A stretch of 64,000 nucleotides of DNA from Tetrahymena thermophila SB210 (taxonomy: Eukaryota > Ciliophora > Oligohymenophorea > Hymenostomatida > Tetrahymenidae), in assembly GCF_000189635.1 (NCBI RefSeq), contig NW_002476512.1:1426001-1490000 (forward strand), given 5' to 3'. A program made the translations under genes and the position numbers. A model generated the notes under the pieces. It was given only the letters and a program-made list of their open reading frames with translations. It had not been told where the DNA came from and made no database searches. Positions 24,407 to 37,900 of the stretch are shown one piece after another. Each line of letters starts with the position of its first letter. Positions within the stretch are counted from its first letter, which is position 1.

Positions 24407-24889
24407 TAATTATAGAGCTAAATTTTATATTTTAATATTGAGTTATCAGTTGATTCCTTTTTTCTTGATGCTTCCTAATGAATGCTTATATGTAACTATG
24501 TTTGAATATTTATCGATTTTTTACTTAATTACTTTTAATTGGTTATGAAACTCAAAAGTTATAATTATTGTTGCTCTATATAAATAGATTGAATATCTAG
24601 TTATATAAAATCCAAACTCATAATTTAATTAAAAAATAATCTAATGCACTTTATATAAAATTTTTAAGAATATATCATAATAAAACTTCTATATACAAGC
24701 AAATTTCTAATAACATCATTTATTGAATAACTAAATATTTTATAAGCAATTCAAAGAAATTTAGGCAATATAAAGAAAAAAATTAAGTTATTTTTTTATT
24801 AAATTTTTTATTAGATTTATATTTAGGATATATTTTACAATATTTTTTATAATATCATTTTAAAACAAACAACAAATTTTGTATTCATT
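24407..24889. other. upstream region of the TPR gene
   Basis: A+T-rich with no gene seen; presumably carries the TPR gene promoter. Confidence 0.5.
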
Positions 24890-25570
24890 CTCATTTATTA
24901 GTTAAGTTAAATTTCAATTAAATTTATATTTTAGATTATTATTTTTAAAGCAATCAAATTATTTTTATTCATTCTATTTATTAAATAAATCAAAAGTCAT
25001 TTAAATTAATATTTCATATTATTATTTTTTAAAACAAGCGAAATTTTCTTTTTATTCTAATTTTTGAATAAATTATATGTCATTTTTAATTTTACTTAAG
25101 AGCAAATAATCAAGAAGTAATTTATAAAAATATATCTTCTCATAAAATAAATTTTTCTATTAAACCAAATACTTGGTAAAGTTAATAATAATATTTTTAA
25201 AAGAAAAAAAGTTAAAAATAAGTAATCCATATGTTCATTTATTAATTAAGTTAAATTTCATTTAAATTTATAATTTAAATTATTATTTTTAAAGTAAGCA
25301 AAATGTTTTTATTTATTTTCATATATTAAGTAAGTCAAATGTCATTTAAATTAATATTTCTTTTTATTATTTTTAAAGCAAGCAAAATGTTTCTTTTCAT
25401 TCTCATTTATTGAATAAATAATAGTCATTTTTATTTTTACTTAAGAACAAATAATCAAGAAATAAGTTATAAAAATAGGTAAAATAATTTTGTTTTTCCA
25501 TTAAACCAAATAAACTGATAAAGTTGATAATAAAATTTTTAAGAGAAAAAAAGTTAAAAATAAGTAATTA
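24890..25570. repeat. non-coding tandem direct repeat, 2 x ~340 bp
   Basis: About 24890-25228 and 25232-25568 align along their length with moderate divergence. Shared landmarks: TTAAGTTAAATTTCA near the left end, ACTTAAGARCAAATAATCAAG in the middle and GAAAAAAAGTTAAAAATAAG at the right end. Smaller internal duplications (AAGCAAGCAAAATGTTT-like words) recur inside each unit. No reading frame. Confidence 0.8.
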
Positions 25571-25951
25571 ATGCAAATGATAAAAAACAATAAAAATATA
25601 TAAATACCTTTTTTATTATAAACAAGATAAATTTGATATTTAGAGTTATGCTTTTATAGATTTAATTAATAGACATATAAATAAGATTATCATAGAATGC
25701 AAATGAAAATAATAATTAAAGAAATGCTTAAATTTTACAATCTCCATCCATTTAAACAATGAAGGTAAATTATGTAGATTGTAATTGACTATTTTTTATT
25801 CATCATGTAAATTATTGTTCAGATAACTGACTATTTTGGTTATAATTTTCAAATATTTATTGATACTGTATTAGTTAGTTCTTAAATTGTAATACTATAA
25901 ATATTATAAATAGTTTCTTGGTTTTGTTTTGAAACACAAGAGCTTATTGTT
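25571..25951. other. 3' flank of the phosphatase gene
   Basis: A+T-rich; probably the 3' UTR and terminator of the gene ending at 25952. Nothing else seen. Confidence 0.5.
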
Positions 25952-28900
25952 TCATTTATTATTGTTTGTATTCTTTCCGTAAGAAGGTTGCTTCTGTTGG
26001 AATGGGCCAATATTAGAAGCTGGAGAGTTTTTATTTTAAAAATAGTTATTGATGCTTGTTTTAACACTGCTTTAAGTTGTTTTTGAAGGATTTACTATTT
26101 TTGTTATTGTGGGAGGGCCAGAAAAAATTTTTTCATAAACTTTTTATGCTGTGTCAAATTAGCTATATAAATGTAATTTAAATGCTTGTTTGTTGATTTC
26201 TCTGACATCTTTAACATCTTTCAATGATTTTAAGTAGGTAGTTAATGTTTTGAGCTCATCATCTTTTTTGTTTTCATAGAAAGGAATAATAGGAATACCA
26301 TTCTCAATTTAGAAAGCAAAACTATATGCAGCATTATCCACAAGAACCATTTCACTCATGGCTCTATCAGCAAATATTCTTAAATCTTTAATATAAACAC
26401 CTTAGGGAGTCATTATGCATTAATCTCTAAAGAATCTGTGATGAATGTACCTCTTGTGAGGATCTAAGTGATCTAAAACAGCTTTAGCATAAGAGCTGTG
26501 ACTTGCAGTAAAAACGACTATTTCAAAATCTTAACTTAATTCTTTTAGCATCTCAACTGCATTAGGTCTTATGTTAATACCAGCCTAATTTAAAGGAAGT
26601 AATTAATTATATAAAGATAAAAAAAATGTATATAATTTACATCTAAAATCTCTCCTTAAGGGAATCTTATTGAGAGAACTACATCTGAAGGAATCGAAGC
26701 ATTTTCGTTGCAATGTATAAGAGTCTCATCAAGGTCAAAAATGATTGTCTTTTTCCCTAATAATAAAAATTAAATTGTTTATTAAAAAATAAAGAAAAAT
26801 GAAATATTCAAAGTAAAGAAGAATATAAAATAAGTTAATTTAGTTTACCTGGCTGCTTATTTTTAAGGAAAACCTTTTTCTATTAGAGATCATGAGGATT
26901 AGCAGGTCTTGCAAGTCCTGCATATTGAATACCTTGATAAGTTTAGAGGAAATGCTCTCTATATATCTGAGAGAAGTAATCTTAAGGAAGTGGAAGTCTG
27001 TAGCATTTTTCAATGCCTGGCATGTAATAATCTTAATGAATAGGAATTTTTGGTGTAACAGCTCTAGTGTTTACCTCTTAATCTGATTACTAGTTTTATC
27101 TGGAAGAGTTATTTAAATCTACATTATAATTACTAGGTTGTCTAGAATATCCGTTACCTCCGTTAGTTCTACTGCTATTTGTTTAGTTATTTTAATTTTG
27201 CTAGGCTGATTCATTTTTAGGAGTTAGTGATTGTTTACCATTTAAAATATCAGAATTTTCAAAAAATAAAAAGTTTTTATGCTTATTATCTTTGGTTGTG
27301 GATGGTTTTTAGTATGAAGGCATCCAATTACTTGAGTTACCAAGTGCTAAATTATAAGGTCTATTTTATTGCTAAGATGTCTAAAGATATCCACCTAAGC
27401 TTGTAGTAGATTTATACTCCTTTTATGCAGAAGCTGATCTTATTTATGCATTGCTGCTAACGGAATTATTGCTCTGGACATTCTAGTTTAATGCTCCAAT
27501 TGTATTATTCTAATTTATAACTGTGCTATTTCTTAAGCTATTTGTAGCAGCTTTTGTATCTTTTTTATTATTGTTATTACTATTATTATTATTAGATTCA
27601 TTTTTATTGTCTCCTTGATATGAAGCTATAGTGCTATCTTGCTAATCATTTGTACCACTTCTAGTAATCCCTTTAATTTTACTTCCTACTTGCTCTATGC
27701 TTTATAAAGCCTAGCTAATTAAATCATCTATATTTAAAAAACAAATTCTAAAATTCTGAATAATTAATGGCAAAATAATTTAAAAACAACTTCTTCTCAG
27801 TTTAAGTTTTAATTTGGATCAAAAATTTTTATTGATAACTAAAATATGAAATTCATTTTTGTTCAGTTTTTTACTATTGCTTTTAATTTTGTATTAATTT
27901 TAGCAATATTTTTTTATTTTCAATTAAAACCTATTATCTATTAAAGCTATTTAATTTCTTATTGATAAAATAACTAACTTCTTGATCAATCAATAAATAA
28001 ATTTATTTATTTTTAATAAATCAAAGATATTTGGAAAATTTCAAATTAAAAATTCAGAGATTTAATTATTTATTTATTTTAATATTATCATAGCTCAAAC
28101 AATAGCTAAACAGCTAAATAGCTCTTCTAAATTTTTGTTCAAAAAGGAACAGAAAATTTTAAATTGTTATTAAAGAAGAAGATTTTTTAACATATTTCTT
28201 TTTTTTTTGACTGTGAATTAAATTGCAATTTTATAAATATCTATTAATATTTTTTAAAAATATGAAATCTTGTTTATTTATTTAGTTGTTTACCTCCTCT
28301 ATTTAGTTTTGATACATAACTGTTAAGCTGGCTCTTGCCATCCTAAGCATTACTAGATTAAGGATTTTAAGATTAGTTTCTAGGTGAATATGTTTGTTTT
28401 GTATAACTATTTTAAGAGAGAGGACTAGAATATCCTCCTGCAGGATTTGTAGATCTAGAGGTTGGCTCATAAGAATTTCTTAATTAATCAATTTATTCTT
28501 TCTTTTTTATTTAATTTTAAATCTAAGTTGTATTCATTGTTTTTAGTGTTGCATTCCTCCAATTTCTATCACTAGAAGGGGGCCTGTAAAACTGATTTTT
28601 AGTTAATAGAGCATTTTGCTACTATTGTTACATTTACTATATTTGCATCTACTACATATGTTAATATGCATAGGAATTCGTATTATCTTTTGTATTATTA
28701 ATTAGCAAAGAATTGATTGAATTTGTTACTTATCCATTTTGTTGCTATTTATTAGTAAGTCCTATTTATGATTGTTAAAGCTGATTACTTGATGCAGATG
28801 AAGCGCCTTGCTAAATTTACTTATTTCCAAGCGCTTAAGCTGTATTGCGCTAAGAATTACTATTGCTATTATCGAAATCTTTGCTGAGCTTTTTTGAGTG

Positions 28901-30015
28901 AGGATTAACTAAATTATTCTACTGGTTTGAGCTATTTTGATTTGTTAAAGGGTAACTGTTTTCTTACATTACTTTTCCATTCCCATTACTATTGATAAGA
29001 CTAGTATAGAGAGTACTACTTGAGCCTTTTGCTTCATTTTTATTTTGCTAATTATTCTTATCAGAGTCCTCTTCGCTATTAAAGAAGTTATTAACTTTTG
29101 TGCGGTTTGGTTTTTTGAACTCGTAGTAAGGAGAGGATGAATTTCCTTAACTTTATTGCTATTATTATGAAGATTAAGATTATGCATTAAGAGAAGAACT
29201 TATTCCCTAAGGAGAATTAGGAAATAACAATTTTGAATTGTTGGATTTTAGCAAATTTTATGTTGAAGTATTTTAACCGTTTCCATTACCTTAGTTATAG
29301 CTACTTTATCCCTTTTTATAAAATAACATATAAGCTACATATTACTGCTTTTAAAAATAGATATTATTTATTGATTTATTTATTTATTTACATTTGCAAT
29401 TCTTTAAGTGTGGGTCGGGCTATTCAAAAATAAGGATTAAAAATCCTAAAAGAGCTTAGGCTGACCTTTAGGAGATTCTTTCTTATTTAAATTGATTGCA
29501 CTAATTGAAGAAGATACTAACCCACTAGCATTATTCTGATTATTACCTAAGTTGGAAAATCCATTTAAAAATTCCATATTTGAACGTCCTAATACTTTAG
29601 GTTAATGTGAGTAAAAGTTAGTACTGCTGCTATTTTCATTTAATGTGCCTCCTCCAGAAGTATTTGACTAAGCACCATTCTAGTTTCTACTTGCTCCTTG
29701 GTTTAAATTATTAGATTCTCCTATTTATTTAAAAATTGTAAAATGTTATGCTTTTCGCTATTACACATTTTGGCTTGTAGTTTTTTAATAAACATTTATT
29801 ATTATTTAAATGAAAACCACTTAGTGATCAAAAAATTTAAATATTTAATAAGATTAATTTAAGAGTTAAAGCTAACCTTTTGTAGTAGATGGCTGTAGAT
29901 TGTTATAGAAATTGAGTGAATTTGTATTCTTCATGATCATTGTGTATGATCCTGCACCATTTCCTTAACTATTGCTACTAACTCCTCTCTATTAAGTGCT
30001 ATTATTAGAATACAT
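25952..30015 (-). CDS. SCP/FCP1-type (NIF domain) phosphatase with long Q/N-rich N-terminus (1049 aa)
   Basis: Six exons on the reverse strand: 30015-29877, 29720-29392, 29347-28294, 27727-26849, 26756-26641 and 26584-25952; 1050 codons with TGA, all phases compatible. Residues 1-~790 are low-complexity, rich in Asn, Gln and Ser, with poly-Q written in mixed TAA/TAG/CAA/CAG. Residues ~800-960 are an FCP1/SCP-like HAD phosphatase domain. The catalytic DxDxT is seen as FDLDETL (Asp808 and Asp810), then VVFTASHSSYAKAVLDHLDP and MVLVDNAAYSF. This class dephosphorylates Ser/Thr, including the RNA polymerase II C-terminal domain. The substrate here is unknown and there is no BRCT domain. The 44-nt intron between exons 2 and 3 is the least certain border. 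Confidence 0.85.
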
Positions 30016-31002
30016 AGATAGAATACTCTTTATTTTTTAATTTTTTGTTTGAGTTTTTGATTGATTTAAAAACAGATAAATTGATCAATCAATCTTTTTT
30101 TTTTGCTTGTTTATTTAATTGATTGTCAAAGTAATTAACACTACTAACTAATTATATGTATATATACTATTTATTGATTCACTAACTAACTTTAAATAAA
30201 GAGTATTTATTGTGAGCTACTCTTATCAATGTAAATACTGTTTTTTTTTTATTAGTGAGTCAGTCAGTATTATGCTTGTCTTTTTCTTTTTTTATTGTAT
30301 TTACAGAATCAATTTAACTATTAGCTACCTCCCTACCTACTTATTTTTTATTAAATTTCTAAATTATATTTCTTATTTATTCAAACTATTTATTTTATTA
30401 TAGCAATTTGACTCAAGCACTCAAATTTATCTTTTCAAATAAACCAAAAAAAAATTTTATTTATGACTATTACTAGTAATGAAGTAAAATCCACATACTT
30501 ACTTTTTATTGATATTTAATTAAATTTTTCTATTTATTGATATTTGATGAAAATACTGAATCTCATTTGTAGCCTAATTTAGATATGCTAATAATTTGAT
30601 TGCAAATTATTCTTTTTTTATATTAATTTTCAAACAAAAATTAGAAAATATCTTTGCATTTTTATAAAATTTTTGATATATAATTTGACAAAACAATTTG
30701 AATTTGATTTAATAGCTTTAATTTATGAAACTCTCAAATAAGATTAGTATTTTTTGGATTTATTTACAAAATAATTCTTTTTTATAAAATAAATGTGTTT
30801 TGTTTAGCTTTGGTGATATATAAAATATTTAACACTTTTTAAATTTATTATTTTAAATATATTTACAAAATTATTCTTAATTATAATATTAATTGTAATT
30901 AAATTATTTATAATTTTTAATAATAACCTTGTTCGTTCTTTTTAAACTCAATTTAATTAACTCAATTATTATGATATAGAAAATTTTTCATCCTATTATA
31001 CA
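30016..31002. other. intergenic between two same-strand genes
   Basis: About 1 kb, A+T-rich, with short CTAACTAACTAA and TTGATTGAT-like simple repeats. It carries the promoter of the phosphatase gene and the 3' end of the acidic Q/N-rich gene. No gene seen. Confidence 0.55.
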
Positions 31003-33524
31003 TCAGTCCTATATAAAAGATGGAGTGTTAAACATGGATTATTAATTCGATTTGTATAACTACTGTTCAGAAAACTCATTTTAAGATGTTTAACTATTTG
31101 AGTTTTTGATATAACCTTTACTATTTCTAATACTAAATACTTTATTAGATTTAGTATATGACTCTTCGTCATCAACTTCCTCTATTATTTCTTCTTCTTA
31201 GTAGTTACCATTGTTGGCATAGTTATGCTACCTATCTAATTGCAAATTCATTTAATTAGATTTAATTTTAGCTTATTAATTAATATTATTATTGTTGTTT
31301 TAGTATTAGTTCTGCATTTCATCTAAATCTACATCCTCTTCTTCGTAAACTTCCTCAAATTCTTCATCGTATTAAGTATCATCATTTTAAGCGCTGATCT
31401 AGTTTGGTTTCTATAAGTTTTTTTAATTTTCTTTAAAACCCTAACTAAATTTTTTATTATTGTTATTTGAATTTTCATGTTGTTCAAACTCTTCATCTAA
31501 TTCTTCTTAAGCATCATAATACATTTAATTTTCATCATTATCTTCTTTGTAATTGTCATCATCTTAAAAATTATTTTTATTAATTTATGCAGCTCTTTAA
31601 TTTTAATAATACTTTTTATTATTATCATTATTTTTATATTAATCTTAATCTTAATCATAATCGTTATCATTACCATCTTCGTCATCATCATCATAACTTT
31701 ATTTATATTGACCATAATTCTAATTATTATCATCTTTGCTTGCTTGATTTATATTCGAATCGGAATATAGCTTGTCTGAATCTGCATTATTCACTAAATC
31801 TCTGACCATCATAACATTTTAATTATTTTGCACATTTTAAGCATTTTCATCATCATAATTCTGTATAAAAAAGGTTAATTTTTAATAAAAAATAAATTTA
31901 ATTTATATTTACATAATATTTATCTTCACTTTCATATTCATTTTACTACCTTTTAATAAAAAAAACTGTTAGATCAATCATAACCATAAATAAGTTAATT
32001 ATCAATACTATTATCTTTAGTAAGTGTATTCATCATAATTATCTTCTTCTTATTAATTATACTCTGAATCGTCTTAGTTTGGTATTTGATCTGAGTTCTC
32101 TTGATAATCATCTTATAGCTATTAGTTGAATTAAGGTGATTATTGTGAATCAGGATTATAAACATTATTGTTATCATAATTTTAATTTTATTCTTGTTGT
32201 AAATAGAGCTGCTAAATATAAAAATCTTATTCATTCTAACTAATATTATTGGAATGTTGCTATCCATATTATTATTGTTATGAGTAATGACTATCATATA
32301 CTGCTCTTCTATATTCTAGTTCTTCTTACAGTTTTTAACTTTTGAATAAAAAGAGTTTATTTATTTAATTCATTTTTTACAGTTTTTTAATATATATTTT
32401 TTAATTTATATGTTTATTTTAAAGTACTTCTAGTTTATAGTGTTATCTTAATATCCATACTCCTAATAATAAGCAGGAATTTGTTGCATTTATGTGTTAG
32501 AAGTAAGGTAGTTTTTAATGTTTACTGTGTCGTCTATCTCATCACAAACAAAACCATTATTGTAGTGATTTTATGCTCTTCTAAATAGTCTTTTAGGTGG
32601 TTATGGGACCTGTATTAGTAAATTTTTACTTCAAATATAATATATTTTTTGATAATTTACTTTGGGAGATTATTAAGAATTATCTATATTCTTTTTATCA
32701 ATGTAGTTATGCAATATAGGAGAGAGATATTCTTTATTCATTATAACGATTTTGGGCTTTTATTATCCGTAATTTGTAAAATTTCTTAAATTGGATTTGT
32801 ATTTTTAAGTTTATTCAAATTCTTTATCGAGAACTCTCTTAGATTTTATTTAAGGTTTTATTTAGCTGAGACTTTTAAGCAGTATTAAATTCGATTCTTC
32901 AATTCTCTTTTACTCTAACTTGCGCCTAACACTATTCAAAGATTTGTTTGAAGGTTTTTAAGAAGATTTAGATTTACTAGAGAAAAAGCCATTATTTGTG
33001 TTGCTTAATAAGCTGTTGGGAGTCATTTTCATTTAAGTATTATTCAAAGGAGTGCTAGAAAATGAAATTGGCTAAACTTGCAATGTAGTATTTGCACTTA
33101 TTCTATTATTTTCTTTATTTATAGTGCTATTGTAACTAGATAAAGATCTATATTTTCTGTAAAAATAGTCTGTTGAAGCTGAAGATGGTCTTTGAATTTA
33201 TATATTTTAATAGAGCTGATTTTAGTTTAAAACATTTTTATCAGATTCTCCCCCTTCAGTATATTAATTAGAATTGCTTACAAAATTTTAGTTAGAAGAA
33301 CTAAGTGGTGTATTTCTGCTATTATTTTATGTTAATGATAGATCATAGTTTTTGCTACTTCTTAAAATTTTGCTTAATGATGAGTTTGATTTTCTAACTT
33401 AGTTTGCTGACTACGGTCTGCTTCTCACAAGAGGCTTCGTATTAGTTTTATTATTGTCATGGTAAGCTTTATTTTATAATAGAATAAATTGATAAGTTCT
33501 ATTCTTCAAGTGATAGTTATTCAT
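31003..33524 (-). CDS. acidic Q/N-rich protein, possibly with a CFAP97/hemingway-like motif (756 aa)
   Basis: Five exons on the reverse strand: 33524-32661, 32609-32428, 32338-32009, 31949-31913 (only 37 nt) and 31860-31003; 757 codons with TGA. Residues 1-~200 are Ser/Asn-rich. Residues ~200-285 form the one ordered-looking basic segment: RKLEQKRIEESNLILLKSL, SQIKPQIKSKRVLDKEF, then KYKSNLRNF. The spacing RIxxxNxxLLKxLxxIKP recalls the CFAP97 (hemingway) motif of ciliary proteins, but this is tentative. The C-terminal ~470 residues are strongly acidic and Asn/Gln-rich (YDDDDEDGNDNDYDQDQDQY and EEFEEVYEEEDVDLDE). Forward-strand frames over this region are shadows of the GAT/AAT repeats. Function unknown. 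Confidence 0.75.
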
Positions 33525-34985
33525 AAACAAACAAAAATAAATATTTAAGAGACTGAAAAGTAAATTATTTAATCTTTATCTGATAGATTGTTAAGATAGC
33601 TATTTTGTATAATTTGATTGTTAGTAAGAATGTATAAATATAAAGCTTCTTAAATAAAGCAATTCGTGATTTATCTGTGATAGTATTTTAATCACAAATT
33701 TTAACGATAAAATCAAATTACAAGTAAGATTTATTTTAATTTAGTTTGTATCAAAACTAGTTATTAATTGCATTTGTTAAAGTATTGAACAACCACAGTT
33801 TAGTAAAATAAAAGATTAAAATAATTTGAAATCTAAAGTTTAAATCCCATATTGAATTATTAAATTTTGTTTAAAAACATTTAAGTAAATAAATATTTCT
33901 TAAAATTATCAATTTAAAATAATATTAATTAGTTCATAAAAATTTTTTTTAAAATAGAAATATTAATTCAAATTTTATTGATAATAAAAATATTATAAAA
34001 ATAATTTCAATTGGTGTTAGAATTTAAACATTAATTTATATTTTATTTATTTTATCTGATTGAAAATAAAATTTTTTATTTTTATTTTTTCTTTATTAAT
34101 ATTTTCCAGTATAAAATTCTGATGAAAAAACTTAAGAAATTATAGAGGAAATTAATTTAAAATATATTGAAGAAACGATATACTCTACTATTGATATACT
34201 AGAAATAAAACTAAGTATAAATAGAGTTGTCTGTCGATTTTTAGAATTTAAGCATTAAATCAGTATTTCCTAACTAACTCCTTTCTTTCTTTCAATCAAT
34301 CTCTGCTTTATTTTCTTTCTATCTATAAATATATATAAGAAGAAAAATAAAAATTATAAATTATTAAAAGAATAAATTTGGGTTTTAACAAAAAATCTAT
34401 CTATATGTTTGTATATATCAATGAATGAATGAATGAAGAGTCGTGAAATCTAAAAAATAAAGTAATAAAGGAAGATGTTTTTAAAAAAAGTAAAAATAAT
34501 GATAATTAATTTGATAATAAATGAATATAATGAAATTAAAATTAAAGGCACAAATTCTTAGTTTTTTAATTAATATCGTTGTTTATTAAATTGATTGTAG
34601 TAAATTATATAGATTATTTGGCAAATTAGTTTCTTAAAATAAGTAAACAAAAAAATACTTATTAAATTTTTTTTATTTTCAACTAGCTGATTCTTATTTA
34701 TAACAGCAATAAAGCTTCTCCTTGGTGTATAGAGGTGTAAATATAAATCATATAAAAAATAGCAAGAGTTTTAAATAACCAGAAATAGAGCAAACGCTTG
34801 CTAAACTTTCATCTAAGAAAGTAAAATTTTTAAAAATTAGAGTAAGAATTTTCATTTTTATCCATAAACATATTAACAGAATAATAATTGAGAAGAAAAT
34901 AAATTGAAGAGAGCAAAAAACAATCTAATCTAAGATCTTAATATAATAAAAACTCTGAACTCACAGTATCGATTAGACAATTATT
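33525..34985. other. divergent promoter region
   Basis: About 1.46 kb between the ATGs of the acidic Q/N-rich gene (reverse) and the P4-ATPase gene (forward). A+T-rich, with a GAAT tandem run (ATGAATGAATGAATGA) near 34420. No coding frame. Confidence 0.55.
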
Positions 34986-37900
34986 ATGAGTCAAAATACT
35001 AATAAAAACTAAACTCAATAAGTAGAAATGAGGATGAGCCAAAATCTGAATAAAAGTTTATCTAATGTTGATAAATAAGTAGGAGGTAGAAGAATATTTC
35101 ACTTTGGCTCATAGTCTATGAATAAAGATATGCGCTTTAGTTCAAATTTTATAAAGACTTCTAAGTATACTGTATGGAATTTTTTGCCTCTGTGCTTGTT
35201 GTAGCAATTCAAAAGATATGCAAATATTTATTTTCTTGTAATTGCAATTCTGTAAAGTATCCCAGCAATATCTCCATTAAATCCATTTTCTGCATGGGCT
35301 CCTTTAGTTATAGTTATAGGTATTTCTATGGCCAGAGAAGGGTATGAAGACTATTAAAGATATAAATCCGATCTAGAAATGAACTCTAGTACAACTACAG
35401 TTTACAGAGACTCAAAGTTCATTACGTGTAAATGGGGAGATGTTTTAGTTGGAGATTTAGTAAAAATAGTAGAAAATGAAACATTTCCATCAGATATAAT
35501 AGTATTAAATACATCAAACGAAGGGTAAATAATTTTAAATTACAAATAGGATATAAAAAAGTTTTATCAATTTTTCATCTAGTTTATTTTAAATTACAAC
35601 ATTGCACTAGTAGTAATTTTAGTTAGCTCTAAATATTTAATATTTATTACAGTAAATGAGAATGAGTGAATGAATGAATAAATCAAATAACTAACTAACT
35701 AATTAATGAATACTTTGTTTGAAATTAACAATTTAAGATACCTTTGAAATAATAAAGGTTTGATTTCTATCATATTATTTATCTCCCACCATCCATTTGA
35801 TTTATTTTTTAACGAATGACAATTAATTGCCTTATCTAAAACTATATATCAAGGGATTTAATATGATTAAAATCTCCTAAAAGCAGTCCATCAATCTATA
35901 AAAAATTAAATTTTCAATTATAAATTATTCTTTTTTAAAAAATATTACTATTATTATTAATACTTAATTACTAAATTTTTAGATTGATCAAAATAATGAA
36001 TTAAATTAAAATCAAGCACGAATTTATTACTAAACTGATTAAGTTATTTCTAATTTTTAATTACAAAAAATATTCAAATTTTATATAATTTCCAATTTTT
36101 CAAGAAGAAAAGAAGAAAAATTTTTGAGAATATTTTAAAAATTAAAAAATAAATTAATTGCTTTTTTAATTATAATTGAAAAAAAAACATTTTTTGATTA
36201 AAATCATTTTTCTGAAAAAATTAATAAAAAATATTTTTTTAATAATAAATTATTAGGGGAGTGTGCTTTATTGAGACAAGCTCTCTTGATGGTGAGAAAA
36301 ACTATAAAAATAAAGAAGCTATGGCTTAGACTCTAAAATGGGTATAACCCGACAAATCTGTGATAAGACTTGTGGGATAGGTAAATTGTATATTACCTAA
36401 TGAGCTTCTTCATTAATTTGAAGGTACTATTCAATACCATGGTGAGTAATATATTGTAGGAGCTAAGTAATTTTTATTGCGTGGTGCTAAATTAAAAAAT
36501 ACAAAATGGATAGCTGGTATAGTTGTATATACAGGAGAAGACACAAAGATTATGAAAAATGCTGATAAGTCTAAATACAAAGTTTCAAATATTGAATCAC
36601 AAACAAATAAATTGATCATAGCAATATTCATATTCTAACTAATCATTAGTATTTGCTCAGCTATTGGAAATTCTATTTGGAATCATTAAAAAGGTCCAGA
36701 ATATCCATATATACCGAAACCATCAAGTACCGATTTTGAAGGTTTTCTCACTTTCTTGACCTATATAGTCTTGAATAACACTATGATACCAATTTCTTTG
36801 ATTGTCTCTCTTGAAGTAGTTAAATTAGTCCAAGGATTTATAATAGCTGCTGACGAAGAGTTAATACAAAAGGAAGATGGAAGAACAAAGCTCCCAAAAG
36901 TTTATACAACATCTATTAATGAAGAGCTTGGATAAGTATAATACATCTTCAGTGATAAGACAGGAACTTTAACTTGCAATAAAATGGAACTCAAATTATG
37001 CTGCATAGGAAACCAGCTTTATGGAGACTAGAAGGTACTAAAAGAGCTATCTTCACCTTAAAAAAGAAAGAGATCTTTGAGAAAACCCACTCTTGTTGAT
37101 GAAAATTCTGAAATTGTTTTTTACAAGAGGGATGAAAATTTAGTTAAGGTTTTAAATGGAATAGGAAACTTTTAAATTGATCATTTTTAAATGTTTGACT
37201 CAAAGACTTAATCAAAATCCTTATTCACATTGGTAACTTAGAAAGATATTGCTCATGAGTATCTCTTACTGCTAGCAACTTGTCATGAATGCGTTATAGA
37301 ATAAAAAGATCAGTCTGAAATGGAAGATGCAGAAAAATAAACTGATAATAAATCAGTTACTAAAAAACCCATCCCATTTAGCAATAGTAGCTAAAACGCT
37401 AATACTTCAATACCAAAATAGGCAAATAATAATGCTATTAAAATAGAAATGGGCCAAATGAACTTGGATCCAAGCCCTGTTCCATCAAGCTAAAACACAA
37501 CAACTCCTATTAAGCACTCTGAAATAAAATATTAAGTAAATAAATTATTTCATTCATTTTTGAATAGAAATAAATAAAATAAAAAAATTTATATTCAAAT
37601 AAAAATAAAATTTATTATTTTGAATTTAGAAACCATATATTATTTTTAACAAACAAACAAAGGGTCCATCACCAGATGAAGTAACATTGGTCGATACAGC
37701 TCGCCATTATGGATATGTCTTTTTAGGATCAAACTCAGCTTCAATAAATCTTGAAGTTCAAGGAGAAAAAGTGTAACTAGAATTATTGAAATTATTTGAG
37801 TTTAATAGTGATAGAAAGAGAATGTCTGTAATTGTCCGTCATAATGGAGTGATTAAAATGTATATTAAAGGAGCTGATAATAAAATAAAGGAAAGATTAA

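Noticed and set aside
31497-32297. His/Tyr/Asn-rich and Ile/Lys-rich standard-code frames
   Set aside because: They are off-frame readings of GAT/AAT-rich codons in the acidic Q/N-rich gene.
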